64,000 nucleotides of DNA from Burkholderiaceae bacterium. Lineage in GTDB: Bacteria; Pseudomonadota; Gammaproteobacteria; Burkholderiales; Burkholderiaceae_E. The stretch spans positions 1-64,000 of the forward strand of contig JAMLIR010000020.1 in NCBI GenBank assembly GCA_023954045.1, read 5' to 3'. The position numbers and the translations under genes were made by a program. Shown in pieces: positions 46,453-54,048 of this stretch. The notes beneath the pieces are model-generated. The model was not told the origin of the DNA. It did not search any database and saw only the letters and a list, made by a program, of their open reading frames with translations. The stretch's first letter is position 1; every line of letters starts with the position of its first letter.

Positions 46453-47934
46453 ATGCTTCCCGAGCCCGCCCCCGTCCCGGATCCGGCAGCGCCTGCGGCC
46501 GCCTACCCCGCCCCTCGCCTGTACGTCGACGGCGCCTGGATCGCATCGACCGCCGCCACCGTGCGGCTGACCGACCCGGCCACCGGCGAGCCGCTCGGCG
46601 AATTGCCGCTGGCCAGCGACGAGCAGGTGCTGGCGGCGGCGGCAGCCGCGCAGCGCGCGCAGGCCGAATGGGCCGCGAGCACGCCGCTGGCGCGCTTCCA
46701 GGTCATCAGTCGCGCCACCGCGCTGCTGCGCGAGCGCGCCGAGGCGATCGCACGCGTGATGACGCTCGAGCAAGGCAAGCCGCTGTCGGAATCGCGGCGC
46801 GAAGTGCTGCTGTCGGCGGACATCATCGAATTCCTCGCAGAGGAGGGCAAGCGGGCCTACGGGCGGCTGGTGCCGCCGCGCACGCCGGGCGTGGTCGCGC
46901 AGATCGTCAGCCCGGTGCCTGTCGGGCCGGCTGCGCTCTTCACGCCCTGGAACTTCCCGCTGAACCTGCCGGCGCGCAAGGTCGGCGCGGCGCTGGCCGC
47001 CGGCTGCACCGCGGTGCTCAAGCCGTCGGAAGAAACGCCGGGCAGCGCGATCGCGCTCGCAGGGGCGTTTCACGACGCGGGGCTGCCACCGGGCGTACTG
47101 AACCTGGTCTGCGGAGCGCCGGCGCGGATCTCCGAACTGCTGATCTCGGCGCCGCAGATCCGCAAGGTCTCGTTCACCGGCTCGGTGCCGGTGGGCAAGT
47201 CGCTCGGCGTGCTCTGCGCGCAGCGCGTCAAGCGCTACACGGCCGAGCTCGGCGGCCACGCACCGGTGCTGGTGCTGCCGCAGGTCGACGTGCAGGGCGT
47301 GGCCGCGCTGTCGGTCGCGGCCAAGTACCGCAATGCCGGGCAGATCTGCACCTCGCCGACCCGGTTCTTCGTGCACGAGTCGGTCGCCGACGGCTTCATC
47401 GACGCCTTCGCCGCGGGCGCAGCGGCGCAGCGGCTCGGCCACGGCCTCGAGCCGGGCACCACGATGGGGCCGCTGTCGAACGCGCGCAGGCTCGCCGAGG
47501 TCGGCGCCCTGGTGCGCGACGCGGTCGAGCGCGGTGCCCGCCTCGTCTGCGGCGGCGCCCCCCGTCCGGGCCCGGGCCACTTCTACGCGCCGACGCTGCT
47601 GGCCGACGTGCCGGCCTCGGCGCGCATCATGCGCGAAGAGCCGTTCGGGCCGGTAGCCATCGTCAACCGCTGGACGCGGCTCGACGACGCGATCGGGCTA
47701 GCCAACGGCCTGCCCTACGGCCTGGCGGCCTACCTGTTCACGCAAGACCTCGGCCTCGCGCATCGGGTGGCGGCGCGGCTCGAGGCAGGCATGGTCGGCG
47801 TCAACCAGTTCGGAATCTCGCAGCCCGAGACGCCGTTCGGAGGCGTCAAGGAGAGCGGCCTCGGATCCGAGAGCGGCAGCGAAGGGCTCGCCGCCTACTT
47901 CGACACGAAACTGGTCACCATCGGCGCCGGTTGA
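46453..47934 (+). CDS. NAD(P)-dependent aldehyde dehydrogenase (semialdehyde type)
   Basis: A 493-residue ALDH with FTPWNFPLNLPARKVGAALA, FTGSVPVGKSLG, the base Glu in AELGGHAPVLV, the nucleophile Cys in RNAGQICTSPTRF, and EEPFGPVAIVNRW. GISQPETPFGGVKESGLGSE places it in the succinate-semialdehyde dehydrogenase-like group. It would oxidise the (semi)aldehyde made by the aminotransferase or lyase encoded divergently. I chose the ATG giving MLPEPAPVPDP; a longer frame upstream crosses the promoter. It is distinct from the phenylacetaldehyde-type ALDH at 34.8 kb. Confidence 0.9.
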   Translation: MLPEPAPVPDPAAPAAAYPAPRLYVDGAWIASTAATVRLTDPATGEPLGELPLASDEQVLAAAAAAQRAQAEWAASTPLARFQVISRATALLRERAEAIARVMTLEQGKPLSESRREVLLSADIIEFLAEEGKRAYGRLVPPRTPGVVAQIVSPVPVGPAALFTPWNFPLNLPARKVGAALAAGCTAVLKPSEETPGSAIALAGAFHDAGLPPGVLNLVCGAPARISELLISAPQIRKVSFTGSVPVGKSLGVLCAQRVKRYTAELGGHAPVLVLPQVDVQGVAALSVAAKYRNAGQICTSPTRFFVHESVADGFIDAFAAGAAAQRLGHGLEPGTTMGPLSNARRLAEVGALVRDAVERGARLVCGGAPRPGPGHFYAPTLLADVPASARIMREEPFGPVAIVNRWTRLDDAIGLANGLPYGLAAYLFTQDLGLAHRVAARLEAGMVGVNQFGISQPETPFGGVKESGLGSESGSEGLAAYFDTKLVTIGAG

Positions 47935-47991
47935 CGACGCCGCGAGGACGCGCGCGGCGCGAACGCAGGAACGAGCGACAAGGGGGCGGAC

Positions 47992-49374
47992 ATGCAGCAG
48001 GCATCGGCAGGGCCGGCGGAAACGCGCGCCGGCCTCGGACTCAGGGCACTGGTGGCCACCGCGGTCGGCGTCGTCGTGGTGCAGAGCACGATGATCAGCA
48101 TGCTCAACGGCGCGGGCCTCGGCGCGATCAACTACCTCGCGGCCATCGGGCTGGCGGCGCTGCTCGCGCTCAGCTACGTGCTCTCCTTCGCCGAGCTCGC
48201 GCTGATGCTGCCGCAGGCCGGGTCGGTCAGCGCGTACACCCAGGTCGCGCTGGGGCCGGGGCTGGCGATCGTCGCTGCGCTGTCGGGCTACGTTGCCGTC
48301 GCGCTCCTCGGCATCCCGGCCGAGCTGATCCTGGTCGACGCGCTGCTCGAACAACTCGTGCCGCAGCTGTCCCGGTGGGCGGGGCAGCCGAGCCTGCTGC
48401 TGCTGGCGCTGTTCTGCCTGCTCAACCTGCAGGGAATCGACATGTTCGCGCGCATCCAGAGCGGACTGGTCGCGACGATGTTCGCCGGCATCCTGGTGAT
48501 CGGCGGCATCGGCGTCGCGAGCGGCCACCCTTCGACGATCGCCACGGTCCAGGCGTTCGAGCCGGCTGCCGCGCTGTCGCTGGTGGCGCTCGCGATCTGG
48601 GGGCTGGTCGGGCTCGAATTCGTCTGCCCGATGATCGGCGAGGCCCGCGCGCCGGAGCGCGACGTGCCGCGCGCGATGTTCATCGGGCTCGTGCTGATCG
48701 TGGTCGCCTACGGCCTGTACTGCGCGGCCGGCATCGCGACGCTCGCGCCCGACAGGTTGACCGAGGCCACGCCGCACATGGACCTGGCGGTCCGGGTGTT
48801 CGGGCCCGGCGCGCGGCTCGGCTTCGGCCTGCTCGCGATCCTCGGCAGCGCCACGCTGCTCAACACCGTGCTGGCCAGCGTGTCGCGGATGATCCAGGGC
48901 ATGGCGCAGAGCGGCCAGCTGCCCGCGTTCCTGGGCCGCGAGAACCGGCGCGGCGCACCGGCGTCGGCGCTCGTGGCGCTGGCCCTCGCGATCGGCGTGG
49001 TGCGGATTCCACTGGGCATGGACGCGGGCTCGATCCTCACGCTCACCGTCGCGGCCGCCGGCTGCTGGCTGATCGCCTACATGATCGCGCACCTCGACCT
49101 GATGGTGCTGCGCTACCGCCTGCCTGCGATGCCGCGACCTTTCCGGTCGCCGTGGTTCCCGCTTCCGCAGATCCTCGGGATCGTCGGCATGGCCTACGTA
49201 TTCGCTAACATCTCGCCGACGCCGGAACTCGCCGGCCCGATATACCGCAACGTCACGATCATGCTCGGCATCACCTGCGCGTACTCGCTGCTCTGGACCC
49301 TGTTCGTAATCCGCCGCAACCCCTTCAAGGCCGTTCCGCTGCCCGCCTCTGCGGCCGACCGGGTCGGCAGCTGA
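47992..49374 (+). CDS. APC-superfamily amino acid/amine permease
   Basis: A 460-residue membrane protein with about 12 hydrophobic helices: LVATAVGVVVVQSTMISMLNG, YLAAIGLAALLALSYVLSFA, FAELALMLPQAGSVSAYTQV and so on. The N-terminal Gly-rich helix and PQAGSVSAYTQVALGPG after helix 2 are typical of the APC family. Likely imports the amine or amino acid handled by the surrounding genes. The gap to the ALDH gene is 57 bases and the gap to marR is 14, so the three form an operon. The substrate is not readable from sequence. Confidence 0.9.
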   Translation: MQQASAGPAETRAGLGLRALVATAVGVVVVQSTMISMLNGAGLGAINYLAAIGLAALLALSYVLSFAELALMLPQAGSVSAYTQVALGPGLAIVAALSGYVAVALLGIPAELILVDALLEQLVPQLSRWAGQPSLLLLALFCLLNLQGIDMFARIQSGLVATMFAGILVIGGIGVASGHPSTIATVQAFEPAAALSLVALAIWGLVGLEFVCPMIGEARAPERDVPRAMFIGLVLIVVAYGLYCAAGIATLAPDRLTEATPHMDLAVRVFGPGARLGFGLLAILGSATLLNTVLASVSRMIQGMAQSGQLPAFLGRENRRGAPASALVALALAIGVVRIPLGMDAGSILTLTVAAAGCWLIAYMIAHLDLMVLRYRLPAMPRPFRSPWFPLPQILGIVGMAYVFANISPTPELAGPIYRNVTIMLGITCAYSLLWTLFVIRRNPFKAVPLPASAADRVGS

Positions 49375-49388
49375 CGGGCGGCGCGCAG

Positions 49389-49922
49389 ATGCCGGCACGC
49401 AAGACCCCCGCGACACCACGCGTGCGGCCGTCCGTCTCCGAGGACGGCGGTGCACTCTGGCTGAACGACTTCATCCCTTACAAGCTCGCCGTCGTCGCGA
49501 ATCGCCTGAGCCAGTCGATCGGCGCGTTGTTCGAGGAGCGCTTCGGCATACAGATTCCCGAGTGGCGCATCCTGATGGCGCTGCACGCGCACGGCCCCAG
49601 CGCTCCCAACGAAGTGGTCGAGCTGACCAGCATGGACAAGGCCAGGGTGAGTCGCGCGCAGCGACGCCTGGTCGAGCAGGATCTCGTCGCGGTCAGCGAA
49701 GACCCGCGCGACCGGCGCCGACTGGTGCTGTTCCTGACCAGGAAGGGCGCGGTCATCTGCAGCGACATCATTCCCGAGGTGCGACGCATGGAGCAGTGGT
49801 TCCTCGCGGTGCTCGACGCGCGCGAACGCGCCGCGCTCGACCAGACGCTGAGCCGCCTGCTCGAGCGCAGCCAGGAGTTGCGCCAGCTTGGCGGCCGGAT
49901 ACCCGGCGGCGACGGCTCCTGA
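49389..49922 (+). CDS. MarR-family transcriptional regulator
   Basis: A 177-residue winged-helix protein: IPEWRILMALHAHGPSAPNEVVELTSMDKARVSRAQRRLVEQDLVAV is helix-turn-helix plus recognition helix, and EDPRDRRRLVLFLTRKG is the wing with its conserved DxRxRR element. The N-terminal 20 residues are a basic extension. MarR proteins usually repress divergent catabolic or transport genes and are released by small aromatic or amine-derived ligands. Its place at the end of the ALDH–permease operon suggests control of both arms of the locus through the palindrome at 46.3 kb. Confidence 0.9.
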   Translation: MPARKTPATPRVRPSVSEDGGALWLNDFIPYKLAVVANRLSQSIGALFEERFGIQIPEWRILMALHAHGPSAPNEVVELTSMDKARVSRAQRRLVEQDLVAVSEDPRDRRRLVLFLTRKGAVICSDIIPEVRRMEQWFLAVLDARERAALDQTLSRLLERSQELRQLGGRIPGGDGS

Positions 49923-49936
49923 AGGTGCCGCGCCGC

Positions 49937-50281
49937 TCAGCGCGCCAGTTCCCCGATCCGGTACTTCGGAAGCAGCTGCGCTGCGTACGGCGAGTGCGGC
50001 CGGCCGGCGTCCTTCGTCCTGAACGCTTCGGTCGCTTCCGTGCCGCAATGCCGCGGCATCGCGTCCGCGGGAGCCGGGTGCTGCGGCAGGTAGTCGGTGA
50101 AGTCGTAGACCACGCCGTCGATCGCCATCCAGCAGCTCTTCGCGTCGGCGTGACGCGCGATTTCGGCCAGCGTGAAGCGCGACGCACCGTCGGCGGCGGA
50201 CGGCTCGCGCGTCGCCATCAGGTTCAGGCCGGCTACGGCGATCCAGAACGCGATCGTCGCGAACGTGACGGTGTGTTTCAT
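49937..50281 (-). CDS. Membrane-anchored cytochrome b5-like haem protein
   Basis: A 114-residue protein with one N-terminal helix (about 4-22), then a cytochrome b5 fold: SRFTLAEIARHADAKSCWMA, IDGVVYDFTDYLPQHPAPAD and HCGTEATEAFRTKDAGRPHS. The axial His pair would be the His of LPQHP and the His of PRHCG; the usual HPGG is HPAP here. Translation is coupled to the upstream ferric-reductase-like gene by a 4-base overlap. Together they suggest a short membrane electron-transfer chain from NAD(P)H via flavin to haem b5. Confidence 0.85.
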   Translation of the reverse strand: MKHTVTFATIAFWIAVAGLNLMATREPSAADGASRFTLAEIARHADAKSCWMAIDGVVYDFTDYLPQHPAPADAMPRHCGTEATEAFRTKDAGRPHSPYAAQLLPKYRIGELAR

Positions 50282-51459
50282 CGGAAATCGAACCTCTCGC
50301 TGTGGATGTCGCCCGTCGCGACGCCGGCCGCGGCCAGACGCGGGCGCAGCGCGTCGACCAGCGCCGGCGGACCGCAGAGGAACACCTGGCGTCCCGCCAG
50401 CGCGCCGAGGCGCGCGGTAATCGCCGCCCAGACGTCGCCGACGTCTCCCGCGGTCTCGATCGCGAGCAGGCGCGCCTGCTGCGGCAGCGCCGACGGCAGG
50501 TCCGGCAGGCAGGCGCGCGCCGGCACGTCGCCCGGGCGGTGAACGTGGACCAGGTCGATCGGCGCCGCCGGGCCCGTTTCGTTGCCCAGCGCGGCGAGGA
50601 ACGGCGTGATGCCGATTCCGCCGGCGACCCACAACTGCGGCCGGCGCGCGTCGCGCTGCGCGAGGAACGCACCGTAAGGGCCCTGCACGCTCGCCGCGAC
50701 ACCGACCCGTACCGTCTGGAGATGCGCCGTGCAGTCGCCGAGCGAGCGGATCAGCAGGCGCATCCGCTGCCCGGCACCGCGCCCGGCGATCGTGTACGGG
50801 TGGTACTCGCCGCAGCCGCGCCACCCGGGGCCTTCGCGAAATGCGACGAACACGAACTGTCCCGGTTGCCAGCCGATCGGCGCACCGATCGGCTCGAGGT
50901 CCAGATCGAGCAGCCCCTGGCCTGGGTGCCCGACGCGCGCGACACGGTACGGATGCGCGCGCACCCACCCGCGCGCCAGCGCGTAGCGCCAGGCGAGCGC
51001 GCCGAGCGCGACCGCGAGCATCGACGCCAGCGCCCCGCGCAACCCCGGGCCCGCGAACGACCACGCGTGCGCGATCGCCGCGACGAACGCGGGCGCGGTG
51101 ACGGCGTGCACGACGCGCCAGCGCGCGTACGCCAGCCGGACCTGGAAGGTCGCGATCATCATCGCCATCAGCAGCGCCAGCGCGAGCCAGCCCGCGCGCA
51201 CCGCGGCGCCCTCGCCCGGCGGGGTGGCGACCGCGGCGGCGGCCCGCCACCCGCCCGCGTCGAAGGCCTGCGCCGCCAGCGCCAGCGGGTGCGCGAGCAC
51301 GGCGAGGTAGGCGAACGCCCCGCAGGCGTGGTGCCACCAGTACAGCCGGTCGAGCCCGCCTGCGGCCCGCTCGAGCGCGCGCAGCCGCAACATCAGCACG
51401 AAGCTGGCGCACCACAGCGCGAGCGCCGCGATGCCGAGTGCCGAGGCCGTCGCCTGCAT
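50278..51459 (-). CDS. Ferric-reductase-like transmembrane flavoprotein (FAD/NAD oxidoreductase)
   Basis: A 393-residue protein. The N-terminal ferric-reductase-like membrane domain (about 1-190, six helices) has His residues in YWWHHACGAFAYLAVLAHPL and VVHAVTAPAFVAAIAHAW for haem. It is followed by an FAD domain (GQFVFVAF, GEYHPYTIAG) and an NAD(P) domain (VAGGIGITPFLAAL, VFLCGPPALVDAL). This is the layout of NOX/FRE-type reductases moving electrons across the membrane. The start is the ATG giving MQATASALG. It is likely the NAD(P)H entry point for the b5 protein encoded next. Confidence 0.88.
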   Translation of the reverse strand: MQATASALGIAALALWCASFVLMLRLRALERAAGGLDRLYWWHHACGAFAYLAVLAHPLALAAQAFDAGGWRAAAAVATPPGEGAAVRAGWLALALLMAMMIATFQVRLAYARWRVVHAVTAPAFVAAIAHAWSFAGPGLRGALASMLAVALGALAWRYALARGWVRAHPYRVARVGHPGQGLLDLDLEPIGAPIGWQPGQFVFVAFREGPGWRGCGEYHPYTIAGRGAGQRMRLLIRSLGDCTAHLQTVRVGVAASVQGPYGAFLAQRDARRPQLWVAGGIGITPFLAALGNETGPAAPIDLVHVHRPGDVPARACLPDLPSALPQQARLLAIETAGDVGDVWAAITARLGALAGRQVFLCGPPALVDALRPRLAAAGVATGDIHSERFDFR

Positions 51460-51479
51460 CCGGTCCTTGCGCCTTCCCG

Positions 51480-52541
51480 CTACGCCGCGCCGGCCGTGCG
51501 CAGCCGGCGCGCGAGCTGTCGAAGCAGCCCGGCGAAGGCCGCGACCCATGCGAGCAGTGCAGCCGCCAGGAACATCGGCGGCAGGAAGTCGAGGAACCCG
51601 AACTGCATCGCCCGCGCCATCTCGTGCGTGCTCGCCGCGTACATCCCGAGCGGAAACACCGCGCCCCAGTACAGCGGGTCGTAGCGCAGCGGAAAGCGCT
51701 TGTAGACGTAGCGCCAGGCGGCCAGCACCAGCAGCATCGGGATCCACCAGGTCCCGGTCGCCCAGTAGAACACGGTGAAGCCCTTCAGGAACGGCAGAAG
51801 CGAACGCAGGAACGGCGCGTCGGGTGCATTGCCGATCAGCAGCGAGCCGGCGAGCGTCGAGATCGCCATCGCGCCCATGTTGATCCAGTACGGCGGCGCG
51901 AGGTCGCCGGGCGAGAACCTGAAGAACGCGTAGCGGTAGAAGATCAGCGACATCATCCAGATGTAGAGCATCCCGCCCCACAGCCACATCGACAGCGCGA
52001 AGAAGTTCAGCTCGAGCTTCCAGGGCTGGTCGATGTGGGCGGCGATCAGCGCGCTGAGCACCGCGATCGACTGCGTCGCGACGACGGCGAGCAGCCACCC
52101 GCCGGTGATGCCGCGGTCCAGCGTCGGCTTGTCCTCCTTGATCGTGAACGCGGCGAACACCGTGTAGGTGAGGCCGACCCAGAGCGCGATCGCGAGCGCC
52201 CACAGCGCCACCGCGACCCGGTATTCGCTCGCCAGCAGCGCGCACTGGCTGCCGAGGACCGCCGTGCCGGCCACCGTCGTGAAGAAGCCCGGGCCGCGCA
52301 GGTGATCGACCATGTCGCCGAAGAAGCGCCGTCGATGGCGAACCATCCGCAGCAGGCTGAGCACCCACAGCGCGACCCACGCCACGACGTTCAGGCCGAA
52401 CAGCGCGACGGCGATCGCATGCAGCCCGAGCTGCTGCGACGCGAGCGAGACGATGCCGGTGGCCATCACCAGCGCGAAGTAGGCGGGCGACATCCCGGCC
52501 AGACCGGCCGGCACCTCGACCGGAAGCGGCGGCGCGCTCAC
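51480..52541 (-). CDS. TDT-family permease (TehA/SLAC1-like)
   Basis: A 353-residue membrane protein with ten predicted helices of the tellurite-resistance/dicarboxylate transporter family. It begins after a short tail with GMSPAYFALVMATGIVSLAS, the family-typical first helix, and has GPGFFTTVAGTAVLGSQ and PLYWGAVFPLGMYAASTHEM. TehA-type proteins form trimeric anion channels; family members carry malate, sulfite or other anions. Coupled to the preceding 137-residue membrane protein by a 4-base overlap. The transported solute here is unknown. Confidence 0.88.
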   Translation of the reverse strand: MSAPPLPVEVPAGLAGMSPAYFALVMATGIVSLASQQLGLHAIAVALFGLNVVAWVALWVLSLLRMVRHRRRFFGDMVDHLRGPGFFTTVAGTAVLGSQCALLASEYRVAVALWALAIALWVGLTYTVFAAFTIKEDKPTLDRGITGGWLLAVVATQSIAVLSALIAAHIDQPWKLELNFFALSMWLWGGMLYIWMMSLIFYRYAFFRFSPGDLAPPYWINMGAMAISTLAGSLLIGNAPDAPFLRSLLPFLKGFTVFYWATGTWWIPMLLVLAAWRYVYKRFPLRYDPLYWGAVFPLGMYAASTHEMARAMQFGFLDFLPPMFLAAALLAWVAAFAGLLRQLARRLRTAGAA

Positions 52542-52951
52542 GAGAACCAGCGCAGGAACGCCGCGGCGGCGAGCGCGACGGCAGCGAGCGCCGCGAGCCC
52601 CTTCCAGGCTCGCCGCCGCGCCGCCTCGCTCCAGCCGGCGGCGCGCCGCAGCCAGAGCGCGGCGAGCACGAAGCCGGCGAGCGCGCAGGCGACCTTGATC
52701 CGCAGCGCCGCCACCGCGATGCCGTGAATGTCGGGGAACTGGCCGTAGTAGTGCAGGCTGACCGCCCCGAACGAAGCGCCGCTGGCCGCCTGCGCCGCCC
52801 AGCCTGCCAGCACCAGCCAGGCCAGGCCCCGCTGGCGTCCGGGGTCGCCCCCGGCCAGCCAGAGCGCGCCCACCGCGCCGCCGACGACCGCCGCCGCGCC
52901 GAAGTTGTGGACGACCTGGACGACCGCGTAGGCGAGGTTCTCGGCGCTCAT
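52538..52951 (-). CDS. Four-helix membrane protein, unknown function
   Basis: A 137-residue protein with four predicted helices (about 5-30, 40-62, 78-98 and 115-133). His residues occur near the membrane (VVQVVHNFGAAAVVGG, VSLHYYGQFPDIHGI), a pattern seen in small haem- or copper-related membrane proteins such as CopD-like domains, but I cannot assign a family. First gene of the coupled set with the TDT permease, ferric-reductase-like and b5-like genes. Confidence 0.7.
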   Translation of the reverse strand: MSAENLAYAVVQVVHNFGAAAVVGGAVGALWLAGGDPGRQRGLAWLVLAGWAAQAASGASFGAVSLHYYGQFPDIHGIAVAALRIKVACALAGFVLAALWLRRAAGWSEAARRRAWKGLAALAAVALAAAAFLRWFS

Positions 52952-52961
52952 CGCCCGCCGG

Positions 52962-53303
52962 TCACTCGACAGTCGCGGTCACGCAGTCCTGGACCCCGAT
53001 CGGCGTGTGCGCCTTGTTCACGACCTTGATGCACAGCGTGTGGCGTCCCGGTGCGAGCGTCTCGAGTGCGTAGCTGCCCTTCAGCTGGCGCAGGATGCCG
53101 ACCTCCTTGTCGTCGACGTAGACGTGCACATGGTCGCCGCGCGGCCCGGGCTCGACCTCGTAGACGAGGCGGTTCTGCTCCATCGCGTCGAGCCGCGCGC
53201 CGTTGGCCGGCTGGGTGATGCGCACGTACGGCGCCCCGGCCGCCGAGGCGCCGAGCGGCGCGAAGATCGCGATCGCGACGACGAGGGTGCTGCGGATGTG
53301 CAT
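52962..53303 (-). CDS. Small periplasmic Ig-like domain protein
   Basis: A 113-residue exported protein: signal peptide 1-21 (APLGASAAG), then a single beta-sandwich-like domain (YVRITQPANGARLDAMEQNR, GDHVHVYVDDKEVGILRQLK, YALETLAPGRHTLCIKVVN). Two Cys near the end (LCIKVV, DCVTATV) may form a disulfide. HVHVYVD and PGRHTL resemble periplasmic domains that bind metal or act as redox accessories, but no function is known. Eleven bases from the next gene on the same strand, so it likely heads the membrane redox operon. Confidence 0.75.
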   Translation of the reverse strand: MHIRSTLVVAIAIFAPLGASAAGAPYVRITQPANGARLDAMEQNRLVYEVEPGPRGDHVHVYVDDKEVGILRQLKGSYALETLAPGRHTLCIKVVNKAHTPIGVQDCVTATVE

Positions 53304-53356
53304 GGCGCCTCCGTGCCTGTCTGCGCTGAAGGGGAATATACCGCAGCGCCCCCCGC

Positions 53357-53959
53357 TCATCGGCGGCCGCGCCAGCGGCCCGATAGCCGGCCGCCGAAGC
53401 GGTAGGCGATCCAGCCGCCCGCCATGCCGCCCAGGTGCGCGAAATGCGCGACGCCGGTCGCCGTGCCGGTCACGCCCAGCGCGAGTTCGAGCGCGCCGTA
53501 CAGCAGCACGAACACGCGCGCCGGCAGCGGGATCGGCGGAATCAGCAGCATCACGATCCGGTTCGGGAACACGATCGCGTAGCCGGCCAGCATCGCGAAC
53601 ACGCCGGCCGATGCGCCCACGACCGGCACGTTCCGGCCGCCGAAGGCGGCGACGACGAAGACCTGCGCGAGCGCGCCGATGACGACGCCCCCGAAGTAGC
53701 CGAGCGCAAGGCGCTTCGCGCCCCAGACGCGCTCGAGGTCCGAGCCGAACATCCACAGCGCGAACATGTTGAACAGCAGGTGCGTGACGCCGGCGTGCAG
53801 GAACGAATAGGTCACCAGCGTCCACGGCGCCGACGCGAGAGCGCCCCAGTCGCCGGGCCAGAGCGCGAACCATTCGATCAGCGGGTCACCGAGCAGGTTC
53901 TCCGCCAGGAAGGCGACGAAGTTCGCGATGATCAGCCACTGGACGAACGGAGGCAGCAT
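53357..53959 (-). CDS. Rhomboid-family intramembrane serine protease
   Basis: A 200-residue six-helix membrane protease. The catalytic Ser118 is in VVGASAGVF (GxSx motif) and the His175 partner in AHFAHLGG. The upstream His/Asn pair in FLHAGVTHLLFNMFALWMFG (His60, Asn64) is the oxyanion region of rhomboids. Length is typical for bacterial minimal rhomboids. It is divergent from the HtrA/DegP gene with about 90 bases between start codons. Both being proteases of the envelope, shared regulation is possible. Substrate unknown. Confidence 0.92.
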   Translation of the reverse strand: MLPPFVQWLIIANFVAFLAENLLGDPLIEWFALWPGDWGALASAPWTLVTYSFLHAGVTHLLFNMFALWMFGSDLERVWGAKRLALGYFGGVVIGALAQVFVVAAFGGRNVPVVGASAGVFAMLAGYAIVFPNRIVMLLIPPIPLPARVFVLLYGALELALGVTGTATGVAHFAHLGGMAGGWIAYRFGGRLSGRWRGRR

Positions 53960-53982
53960 GGCGTTCCCGGCCGGTCGCGCGT

Positions 53983-53999
53983 CCTAAGCGTCTCCTAAG
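53983..53999 (+). promoter_or_regulatory. PmrA/QseB-like direct repeat upstream of the HtrA gene
   Basis: CCTAAG-N5-CCTAAG, two hexamers one helical turn apart, about 50 bases before the protease start. The layout equals the CTTAAG-N5-CTTAAG box of PmrA/QseB-type OmpR-family response regulators, with C for T at the second base. It is also close to the rhomboid start on the other strand. Confidence 0.4.
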
Positions 54000-54048
54000 G
54001 TCGGCGGAGAACACTGCGACGGTCGAAGCTTCGTTGAAAGGACTCGCC

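Noticed and set aside
42712-47580. Open frame of 1622 codons on the minus strand spanning the phosphotransferase operon and the ALDH gene
   Set aside because: It crosses several well-supported genes out of frame and antisense, is very Arg/Ala-rich, and only its last 237 codons (the HAD gene) are real. Such long shadow frames are expected in DNA of this GC content.
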